In this document: in pieces, positions 55,732 to 64,000 of the stretch
Layout of the letters: each line of letters starts with the position of its first letter
How positions within the stretch are numbered: position 1 is the stretch's first letter
DNA from: Chalara sp. BL73
Lineage: Eukaryota; Ascomycota; Leotiomycetes; Helotiales
DNA: 64,000 bases
Direction: 5' to 3'
Assembly: GCA_918026815.1 (NCBI GenBank)
Contig: CAKJVC010000088.1
Location: forward strand, 1 to 64,000
The notes under the pieces: generated by a model
Told to the model about the DNA's origin: nothing
Databases searched by the model: none
The model's input: the letters and a program-made list of their open reading frames with translations, nothing else
Position numbers and translations under genes: made by a program

Positions 55732-57600
55732 ATGAGTCCTAAACCTGACCCTGAACCTGGCCATCACCCATTTTTAAGCGAGGACCTGCATTTCAGGAGA
55801 GCAACACCAGCCAATCCATCACTGAGACAGTGCATTAGCACCAAATTCCACCCCGAATACCCTCACTTCCAGTGCCGCCCATTAGACTCCACCCCTTTGC
55901 TGCTCCAGCTCTTGCTCCAGCTTCATCATCATCATCAGAGCCTCCCACCACGTAACGCACCCAATAGGGTCAGCATACGCGCCTTCAAGGCACCGTCTCA
56001 ACGGCATCGCAAGCTGGACCCTCGACTCCCAAAGCCGGGCCGTCCACCTTGACAAGTGCAAATGCGCCAGCAAGCGCCAACTCTCAACTGCCATCACCTA
56101 GCTTTCAACCTCACTATCCCTCCCCAAACCCCCTTTCTACGACCACAGCGGAAGAGCCAGAGGTCCGCGTGACGAGCCCGAGTCGCTGGAGTCTAAGGAA
56201 CGCTCTTGTCGGTGGCGGGATCCCCGAATTCTCTTCTCCATTTAGAAGTCGTGCTGGCACCGGCAGTAGTACAGCATCAAGACCGCGACCAAGACGAGCG
56301 AGCGCCGCGCGGCTGTGGAATCCGACGAATTCGACGCCGCGGACTTTTGCGCAGAAACCGCAACAAGAGGATCCAAGCCGAAAGAGGGATCAGTCAATTA
56401 AAAACGAGGTTGTTGTAGCTATTCCTCTATCGCATCCGACTATCAGATCACATAGAGAAGAAGCAGGTGCGGGAGGAGAATATCCATTGTTAACCCTACC
56501 GGAGCAGAGGCATAGTCGGCATTCTGGATCTTTACGTGGGAGTTTACAGGTTGAAAGGAGTGGTAGTGAGACAGGGTCAAACAGGATATCACTACCGAGG
56601 AGCGTAAGCATTGATATATCCCGCAGCAAAAAGAGTGGTGAACCGTCCCCTCTATCCGACCAGCCAAAACTCGACAAAGGAAAAGGCAAAGCAGTTGAAT
56701 ACAGCGAAGATATTCCCCATCCATCATCACAACCGGGAACTAGGAGACGAGCGCAGAGCATTGGACTCCCAACAGCAGGTCTTTCTTTCGAAAAAGGTAA
56801 AGGCAAAACAGCCATGGCTACCGACCTCGAAAGCGGACCACACACCCAAAATCCTTATACACCAAACGGCATCTCGCACCTCCCACACAGTCCAAACAAC
56901 GCCTCCCATGTCTCGCTCCACAGCGGCATTGGTCCTGCGCTCTCTACGAATGGAACATCCATCGTCGGCTCAGACGGTCCAGCCGGCGACCCAGCACAAG
57001 AATGGGGGCCGCAGCATCCATGCTACCCACACATGAACCCACACGTCCCTCTCTCCTCGCCCCTCTACCAATCTACGCGCATAATCCGCATTCGGCGGGA
57101 CTGGATGCTCGAAGGGGATCTGGCACCTACCTTCTCGAATCTGTATCCCGAGATCTTGGATCCAGCTGGGGTTTCTGAGGCAGAGTTTCGTACTTTGATT
57201 GAGAGGATTAATAATGAGCTGGTGCCAGCGTTCAACCCATGGGGCGTGAGGAATATGGTGGATGCGCTGCTGGGCTTGGTAACCGGATGGGTGTGGGACG
57301 ATTTGGGGTGGACGGGCATCAAAGGAAGGTTGGCGAAGGTGGAGAAGTATCTGGAAGAGTGGAACACAGAGATGGAGCGGAGGAGTAAGGATGGGCTGGG
57401 GAGCGTGCCGCAGGTTGTGAGCTTACGGAGGACAGGATATATGAACGTAAGTGCTCCTTCCACATGTCCGCTTCCAGCAATCTCTTGAATTGCAAGACCT
57501 AACAGCCCTTAAGCTCGATATCCAAGTTCCTGACCCCGAAGTCTCATACCCCAACGACGACCGTCCACATTCCAGGCTCTCACAACAAGTCACCCACTAA
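55732..57600 (+). CDS. Golgin A7/Erf4-domain protein, palmitoyltransferase cofactor; 5' end unresolved
   Basis: The secure part runs 56049-57446 and 57514-57600. A long Ser/Pro/Arg-rich disordered region (SPSRWSLRNALVGGGIPEF, SVSIDISRSKKSGEPSPLSD, several LDKGKGKAV/EKGKGKTA repeats) precedes the Erf4 domain: CYPHMNPHVPLSSPLYQSTR, IIRIRRDWMLEGDLAPTFSN, YPEILDPAGVSEAEFRTLIE, FNPWGVRNMVDALLGLVTGW. Erf4 pairs with the DHHC enzyme Erf2 at the ER/Golgi to palmitoylate Ras. The 3' exon LDIQVPDPEVSYPNDD fits a clean intron. The start is unclear: the secure frame has no ATG, and upstream of 55968 it contains TAA and TAG (55953-55967). An ATG at 55732 opens another frame to 56050 (MSPKPDPEPGHHPFLSED). 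One lost G in the run at 55966-55969 would join the two; a missed exon is the alternative. Confidence 0.8.
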
Positions 57601-59208
57601 CCGCTCCTTTCCATTGACTACTTTACGCTACACGCTATACGCTTTAAACTTTACACTGGTTCATATTACAGCTGTACAAATAAATCTACAACATAATAAT
57701 TACAACAACGAGGCTGGGAGGAGGAAACGGAGCAGCACAGGAACAGGAAAAAGAAGCAGATACCCCACACCTCAAAGCCGAGGTTTTCTTTTTTGCGTAG
57801 GCGTTCTGGATCCCATTTCCTTACTTGTACATTTTTCAGCCCATCCTGATAAACAAGCACCTTCTCCCACCTTCCGGGAGTAGCGGTGAAGCATAGCTAC
57901 CTTCTTTTCTTTTTTTTCAGGAGGCGGAGTGAACGGGGGATGTAGATATATACTTTAATACGAAGACTAATCTTTTTTTTTCCCCCTAACACCACACATT
58001 TTCTTGAAGATTGCTTTTTTCTTCCCTTTTTTTTTTCCTGGGAACGATCTGTCCCGCAAGCCGAGCACGCGAAGGCGAAGGTGACGAGGATGCCACGGAT
58101 GTGAAAACTTCCACATTACGTTGCGTATGTATGTAGCGGGAAGGAAGGACGGATGGCCAACAACCACGACCCGGACGGGGGGGGAGATGCTTCTTTCCTT
58201 CTCTTCCTGGCTTGCGAGCGACGCGGCTCCTTGGGCTGGGCGCGAAAAGCGTCGCTTTTGCGGAGCCGTCATGTAGTGTGTTTGTTGGCGGTAGCGTTAG
58301 CATTTGGTATTTGGGGTGCAGGTCAACACGAAATGGATACCCCGGGGCAGACGGATTGTGCTTGGTTGTGGTTGTGGTTGCTTCGGTCTGGGGATGGTCT
58401 CTAGCAGGGAGGCATCACAGGCTTGACCACAGCAAAAGGGACTTGTGGTGGCGGTAGGAAAGTGCAAGTGGAAAGGGTTACTTGGAGGGGCAAAGCTGTT
58501 GGTGCGGTGGGAAATTATCGGCGAGACACAACTTCGGAAGATCAAAACTGGACCTTGCATTCAACTAATCTCAAGCAGCAGTTAAGCTCTCAATAGAAGC
58601 CTTGCGCAGTAGCTCAACCATCTCGAGAAAAAAAAAACTCCTTTCCAACTTTCCCCGCTGATAGATTATTATCAGGCAGGCAATTTCATCCTTTATATCA
58701 TATCCCCATAGTGCCATGCTCACTCCCACGCATCGCCCACTCTCCAGCCTCGTCTGTCCACCACAGACATTAAAATAAATAATATGCAATCGATATTGCA
58801 AATCGTTGTTATGTCTATCCCAGACAATTGCAATGATCCCAACCGAGTCCCAATTTCAGCCCAGATATAGGGTAAGTGGAGAGTGTTGAATGCAGAATGT
58901 TGAATATTCGAATCGAAAATAATATGTGCAAAATAGAAAGAAGGATGCCGAGCGCACGAGACATTGCACAGGCTCAAGGTCTGTCCTCCATGTGTTCAAA
59001 CCAAACAAAATACGCCATTGCCAGTCGCTCCGTCCTTGCGATAGGGAGGACGCTGACCCATGTTTCCAATACCGTGTCCTCCAGATCATGGATTAAAAAG
59101 AAAAGTGTGCTGGAAAAAAAAAGACAGATCAATGCTCGCCGGCAGATCGATGCTTAACCGCTCCAGGCCCTGCCGTTATGCACCCCAACAGAACGCCACC
59201 GGGTATTA
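57601..59208. other. Convergent intergenic region with poly-pyrimidine tracts
   Basis: 1.6 kb between the convergent Erf4-like and Stb3-like genes. T-rich tracts occur near 57910, 57975 and 58025 and an A-run at 58627. Open frames of 60-105 codons occur on both strands around 58000-58560 but they are overlapping, low-complexity and without a domain. Probably long 3' untranslated regions. Confidence 0.45.
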
Positions 59209-60357
59209 TTATACAGAACCAAGTCGTAAAAGTGCTTCGATGGCCTCTCGTTCCTGAGAACTAGATGCCATGCCCAAAGCAGATAAATCAATATTATTAG
59301 CTTGTTGAAGAGAAGGTCGTAGTGGCACTGATTTTGCCATTGTTGAATGGGATGGCCCACCACCGCTGTGGGATCCCCCGTTATATACTGGTACACGAGC
59401 CATGTACACATTTCGCTTCGGACCAGAGGCAGAATATGATGCTGCCCGTAAGGCGGCTGCACCGATAGCCGCCCAATCTTCATCATCCGTTACATCATCA
59501 GGATCATCATCATCAGCCATAGGTTCATCCTCTGAAGGAGCTTCAGACGAGGAACAAGGCTCCTCCCCGTCCAGAGACATCTTGTCTGCTTCATGTTCTG
59601 CCATCATAACGTCCATTTCGTCGTCATGAGAGAAGACTGCAGAATCTCCAGCCCAGCTGGAACCTGGTGCATTAAGTCGCGTTCGGTCGAATGAATAACC
59701 ACCAGGTTTGGTGATGGGCAAGCCAACAGAATATGAGGAGGGAATACTTGGTGGAGGCGAGTGTTGTGTGGTGCGACTACGGCTTGGATGTCCCTTTAGT
59801 CTCGCATCCCATCGACCCCAGCCTACCTTTTCAAACTTTACATCCCCTTTAACGCCTCCCATGTATTCACCATTGCCGCGACCCTCGAGGGCCCCAACGA
59901 CCAGTCTTCTAGCTTTGGTAGGCGGGATCCCAGAGAAACCCGGTACCGAAGTTGTCAGGTAACCCATGATGTGGCGGATGGCCAAAGGACCATGCGCCAA
60001 AAGAATCTCTGGCAAATGGTGCTTCGCCAACAGATTTGGTGTGATGGCTCCTGTAACATCAGATCCAGGCGATCCAACATCATGCCCTGGTTCAGAGAAC
60101 CCATCTTGTCCGCTGCCATCATGGCCATCGTGTAGGTCTAGATCCGACTCCATATGCTCCACGATTGCCGGGATGGCGGAAGAGCGTGTTCCATAAGGCT
60201 TCAAAGCCTGAGGAGGTAAGGTGGGAGAAATGGAGTTTGGAGGAGTTGGTAGAGGGTGACCATTCCCAGCAAGACCACCCTTGGTCGCTACAGCAGCTAA
60301 GCTGTCTCGACCAGTGACCTTGGGGATATCGCGAGCAGAGGATGCCATGATAGCCAT
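59209..60357 (-). CDS. Stb3-like Sin3-binding transcriptional regulator
   Basis: Single exon, 382 residues from ATG 60357 (next ATG 60348). The conserved Stb3 domain is at about residues 90-150: LLAKHHLPEILLAHGPLAIR, HIMGYLTTSVPGFSGIPPTK, ARRLVVGALEGRG, followed by GDVKFEKVGWGRWDARLKG. The rest is disordered, with an acidic stretch DDDDPDDVTDDEDW and Ser/Pro-rich segments. In yeast, Stb3 binds ribosomal RNA processing elements and recruits Sin3 for repression under nutrient control; filamentous fungal homologues keep the domain but are little studied. Nuclear. The leader region to the right is GAT-repeat rich. Confidence 0.88.
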   Translation of the reverse strand: MAIMASSARDIPKVTGRDSLAAVATKGGLAGNGHPLPTPPNSISPTLPPQALKPYGTRSSAIPAIVEHMESDLDLHDGHDGSGQDGFSEPGHDVGSPGSDVTGAITPNLLAKHHLPEILLAHGPLAIRHIMGYLTTSVPGFSGIPPTKARRLVVGALEGRGNGEYMGGVKGDVKFEKVGWGRWDARLKGHPSRSRTTQHSPPPSIPSSYSVGLPITKPGGYSFDRTRLNAPGSSWAGDSAVFSHDDEMDVMMAEHEADKMSLDGEEPCSSSEAPSEDEPMADDDDPDDVTDDEDWAAIGAAALRAASYSASGPKRNVYMARVPVYNGGSHSGGGPSHSTMAKSVPLRPSLQQANNIDLSALGMASSSQEREAIEALLRLGSV

Positions 60358-60803
60358 TTTGTGCAGAGTTGGGTTCGTACGTTTCTCTATCGTGACGCGA
60401 CACGAGATTAGCATATATATTGTGATAGGAACGCGCTGTTGAGCGTGATGACTCAATCGGATCTTGATGACGGGCTGACTCACTCGACTTGCGACAGAAA
60501 CGTGGCAGACTTCTCTGAAGACTTGAGAATTAAGTCTAGCAACTGATATGATAATGAACTAGACGAGATTGCTCGAGGTATTATCGGGCAATGCAATGAT
60601 GGTGCTGTGCGACGAAGGCGAGGAGCGTGAAGTAGTTGGCCCGATGGACGGAGAAGTTGGCAGATAAGGCAATAGAAGGTCTATGGAGAAGCAGTCAACA
60701 GGCGAGGAGAGAAAGCAAGCGTGGAAAGCAGTTGCACAAAGCGAAGAGGATGGAAATGATCCGACGAGATCAAGCGGTGATTTTGGTGGTGGTTGTTGTT
60801 CTT

Positions 60804-60825
60804 GATGATGATGATGATGATGATG
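60804..60825. repeat. (GAT)7 microsatellite
   Basis: Seven uninterrupted GAT units plus one base. It lies upstream of the Stb3-like gene, where the minus strand would encode a His run in a short upstream open frame. Simple slippage repeat. Confidence 0.8.
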
Positions 60826-60939
60826 GGTGTTGCTATTGTTGATGATGTCTGATGTTGGACCTAAGTACAAAGATAGGGTAGGGGCGTGTATGGGGATGGT
60901 AATAGTAATGCATGCTCTAGGCTACCCTGCCCTAGGTTA

Positions 60940-60966
60940 CCTACCCTACCCTACCCTACCCTACCC
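60940..60966. repeat. (CTACC)5 pentamer array, interstitial
   Basis: Five perfect CTACC copies, flanked by imperfect copies (GCTACCCTGCCCTAGG to the left). The reverse strand reads GGTAG, differing from the fungal telomere unit TTAGGG, so I treat it as a simple repeat and not as a telomere. Confidence 0.75.
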
Positions 60967-62322
60967 GTGGCCGTGGCCGTACAACCCTACCCTTACAGTA
61001 CAGCACAGTACACTACAGCACTTACTGTCCGGGTACTACAGAGTGACTTACGCCTGCACGACCGAAGCCCCCGGTCATGCCAAGAATTCCCGCAGGAAAT
61101 GACGGCAGCTCCACTCGGGCCGTCCAGTGAGTGTGCATCTCGATCTCCGATCAGACTACGTATACAGGGTAACCAAACCTCAGAGTCCTCAGCATCCCTT
61201 TACTGTACAAAGGATCCAGTCGAAGATACTGTCGATCTGCACGTCTAGGCCTCTGTACTTCCCATTCAACCCATTAACTTCACTCCTTCAATCCCTTTCA
61301 TTCCTCAAACACAATCTCGCAAAGGGGCCTTCTAGAACATCAGCTGTTGGCCCTTATCTTCCCTCCCCGGTGAGCCACAGAGGCAAAATAAGACAACCTT
61401 TCTATCCGTGGAAAGTTAAAAAGTCCGACAGAACAAGTAGACAGGAAAAGTCTCGGATAGATGCATATTCTGCTGCACCAGGACAGGATCTACAAACCTT
61501 CTTTGGACCCTGTGCTAATTCTGGCATTGATGATTGGCCTCCCGAGCAACCCGTACCTGTACTAAATACGCTGCCTTCACTTGGGAGAACTTAATCAAGT
61601 CATGGTAAAAGGTATTTGTAGACCCCTTTTGAAACGAATTCCCTAGGTTCTAAGAGATGTTTGGCCGTAGTAGCGTCCACGTTGTAAACCCGGCGACCCT
61701 GGGTGGACTCGCTAAAGTGTGCTGCACCGATCAGCAGACACCCTCGAAACAAACCCGTGGCACGACTAGACACCAACGCGCCATCTAGCAGCCGTCCATT
61801 CGTCCTTTTATCCACAAGTAGGGAAGCTTACATCTCAGACTTTGTGTAGCCGATATCCAACGCTATACCCCACGTTCTTGAATGCTATCACTACAGCACC
61901 AAGCTCCCCACTGTCGTCGGACAGCTCGCCGAGGCACAAATGGCAAAATGGCATTTGGTAATAATAATGCCTCATCACATTCAAAGCTGTAGCGCCCCTC
62001 ATTCCTCTTTTCATTTGGATACATGTCTTCGATCGAGCATAGACAGCGATGCTATAAAGGATATTCTCCATTCCGACCTTTCCCGAAAGTTTCTGAGAGC
62101 CATTCGGTCCGTATCGTGCCTGGTGGTAGGCTGAAGATGAACGTAAACACATACAGTCTATGACTCCGATTTCCGACTATCGGAGGCCACAATCTATCAC
62201 TCATATTGATAGCGATTACCTCTAAATATCACATGACCTGCCATCGACTAGCTATTCGTTTATAGGCCTTTTTCATAAGGGTAGGTATAGCCTACCATAT
62301 CAATGATAACACTACAGGTATC

Positions 62323-64000
62323 TCAGTCAGGAGCGCCATTGAGCACGTATCTCCTGCATGCCTATAACACCAGCCGTTAGCAGGATAGTCACGAGATTTG
62401 ATTTCGCAGCCTCAACTACACTTACATTCTTTAGCACGTTGGCTCTCTGCTTGGAGTCCTCAAAAACGCTCTTGTACTGGTTTATGCTTGACTGCATCAT
62501 CTGATTACGTGTTAACCTTCCTTCACAGATATCCTTCATTTTCAGCTCCATCTCTTTCCTCAAGAATGGCTTGCTGAGACTAATATCAAACTCCATTTTG
62601 TCGTAACCATCCACGAGTGCAACGCCCAAGGTTGTTGGTATGAACTCTTCAAGTCCACCTCCTCCTCCGCCGCTAGCTCCATTGGCCGCTCCTCCCCTGC
62701 CTCCCCTGCCTCCTCTGCCTCCTCTTCCACCACGACCACCTCGGCCCGTTCGTACTGCAGGAGCTTCATTAGCATTGTTTCCACGGCCACCTCCTTTAGG
62801 TCTGGTCATAACATAGGTTCTGTCTTTGATTTTTTGAATATGCTCTGCCATCGTAGCATCAGTGCCGATACCATTAGCATCCATTAACGCAATGAGATCA
62901 GGTTCAGTAAGATAGCTTGGGGCAGATGTTTGACCATCTGTCATCATAGCTTCAGTAGGCTCAAATTGTTCTCCAAGGGTAAATTTGGGCAACATAGAAC
63001 TGTCAGTCCAATTCCAATACGGGTAAACATCGAGAAAGTTGCGCTCTAGTACAATGAGCCCCTGTGTATGAAAGTCTTCGTCGCCGTATTCAATCTCCAC
63101 TTCCGTTTTCTGACCTTTAGCATCATCTGAACAGCAAGCTAGAAAGCGACGTGTAACGAACTCATAAACACGGCCTTCTTCTTGGGTAAGGACTGTTGGA
63201 GCGCACCACGTCACTGGATGAATAGGTGGATGCGCTTTATCATCATGTCTTCCTTCTCGTGGTTGTTTAAATGCTCCATTAACAAGATCCTGGGCGAATG
63301 CACCCCAACGATTATCCTGAACTTGCTTCTGGCATAAGGCTCTTAAATCGATTCCCTTATCAAAGCGATCTGTATCTGTTCTCGGGTAGCTAATGAAGCC
63401 CTTCTGATAAAGTTTCTCGGCATGTTCCATGACCTGTTGCCCATTCATACGCAAGAAGCTACTGGCTGCTTTCTGAAGCTCAACTGTAGTTAGAGGAAGA
63501 GGTTTCCATTTACTTGCTGGTTTCTCTGTGACTTTGGTGACTTTAGCTATTTTTGCAGCGAGACATCTTTCAAAGAGGATGACGACAACAGCACGGTCAA
63601 ACAGACGGTTGCGATTCCAACTGAAGACGACATCAATGTTGTCCCGCTTGTGAGTGACCTTGATGCTCCAGAAGGGTTCCGGAATAAAATTCTTGACTTT
63701 GAAATAGCGGTCGACAACAAATCCAAGCGTCGGGAATTGACATAATCCTGTGCTGATTAGAAAGTATAATTCGTTCAGTGTTATACATACCAAAACTGAC
63801 GATAGCTTCTCCGAGAGGCCCTCCAAGAGATTGAACGAGTCTTGTCTGAAATCTAGTGAAAGCATAACCGATTCTCAAATCTAACTCGATACGTGCAGAT
63901 ACTGCATCTATCTGTCGTTGGTCTAAGTCGATAGGGTTCCTCGCGGCTTGCAAGACATGCCTATTATGGAAGTAAGCTGCTGCTTGATGATTGCCCAATT
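62323..64000 (-). CDS. TOP3: DNA topoisomerase III (type IA), C-terminal two thirds, cut by window edge
   Basis: Relaxes negatively supercoiled or decatenates recombining DNA with RecQ helicase and Rmi1 in the nucleus. Exons seen: 63791-63960, 62426-63747 and 62323-62361; coding sequence continues beyond 64000 after an intron starting at 63961. Motifs in order: HVLQAARNPIDLDQRQIDAV, RIGYAFTR, GLCQFPTLGFVVDRYF (across an intron), FIPEPFWSIKV, the active-site region GFISYPRTDTDRF with the catalytic Tyr, HDDKAHPPIHPV, VYEFVTRRFLACC, LIALMDANGIGTDATMAEHI and LGVALVDGY. A run of RGG repeats follows PKGGGRGNN (62689-62750). The C-terminus ends KNACRRYVLNGAPD after the last intron; no zinc-finger tail is present, which is short for a fungal Top3 but not unusual. 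Frame is clean through 1.3 kb. Confidence 0.95.
62689..62750 (-). repeat. In-frame RGG/Gly minisatellite within topoisomerase III
   Basis: Six GGRGGRGG-type units, encoded by repeating GGCAGGGGAG-like 9-mers, followed by a six-Gly run. It lies in the linker between catalytic core blocks and does not break the frame. Such RGG boxes bind nucleic acid and are methylation targets; length variation between strains is likely. Confidence 0.8.

Larger units (their letters stand above)
60358..62322. other. Intergenic region with simple repeats, between Stb3-like and topoisomerase genes
   Basis: Nearly 2 kb. It includes the Stb3-like leader with a GAT repeat (60804-60825) and an array of CTACC units (60941-60965). 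A 155-codon open frame at 61127-61594 and others lack family support. The right end should be the 3' region of topoisomerase III. Confidence 0.5.

Noticed and set aside
60940..60966. Telomere repeat
   Set aside because: Unit is CTACC, not CCCTAA, and normal genes continue on both sides.

Overview
The window is nuclear DNA of a filamentous ascomycete (Pezizomycotina). Genes are broken by many short introns (about 45-70 nt, GT...AG, often with a CTAAC/CTGAC-like branch site). The families are fungal: Zn2Cys6 regulators, a cerato-platanin, WSC domains, Erf4, Stb3, 2EXR. There is no operon structure. A Leotiomycetes-like origin is a guess from the flavour of the proteins, not something I can prove. 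All exon joins below were worked out by hand from reading frame, splice sites and remembered family consensus.

Layout. 0-4.3 kb: divergent housekeeping pair, TFIID subunit TAF4 (minus, cut by the window edge) and the mRNA 3'-end endonuclease YSH1/CPSF73 (plus). 4.8-6.0 kb: secreted or membrane protein of unknown function. 7.8-10.7 kb: a BTB-like protein convergent with a truncated WSC-GH3 beta-xylosidase gene. 12.8-18.2 kb: peroxisomal 4-coumarate-CoA-ligase-like enzyme, Ure2-type glutathione transferase and a GNAT acetyltransferase. 18.6-30.2 kb: large hydantoinase/DUF917 fusion, Atg22-like transporter, Zn2Cys6 regulator, EasG/NmrA-like reductase and a small membrane protein. 31.0-40.5 kb: Dal5-like MFS permease, second Zn2Cys6 regulator, phosphoribosyltransferase, salicylate-hydroxylase-like flavin monooxygenase and a second MFS transporter, a plausible catabolic neighbourhood. 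40.5-49.2 kb: gene-poor, AT-rich DNA with a 2EXR remnant, a cerato-platanin, an NADPH-FMN reductase and an alpha/beta hydrolase. 49.3-54.4 kb: full-length ABCC transporter with 16 exons. 55.7-64 kb: housekeeping again, with an Erf4-domain protein, an Stb3-like Sin3-binding protein and DNA topoisomerase III (minus, cut by the right edge).

The most striking cross-cutting observation is that conserved genes, mostly in the first 15 kb (TAF4, YSH1, BTB, WSC-GH3, 4CL-like) plus the regulator at 33-35 kb, are interrupted by apparent one-base losses. Nearly all lie in short homopolymer runs, and restoring one base per site recovers family-like sequence. Other long genes (hydantoinase 989 aa, ABC transporter 1445 aa, topoisomerase) read through cleanly. 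This is either regional consensus error in the assembly or real decay, and it matters for every gene model in the left quarter. The WSC-GH3 gene is additionally truncated before its catalytic centre, so it looks truly broken. I did not find a convincingly new multi-gene system. The best leads are the membrane-anchored WSC-GH3 architecture, the two regulator-plus-transporter neighbourhoods and a perfect dyad upstream of the ABC transporter.
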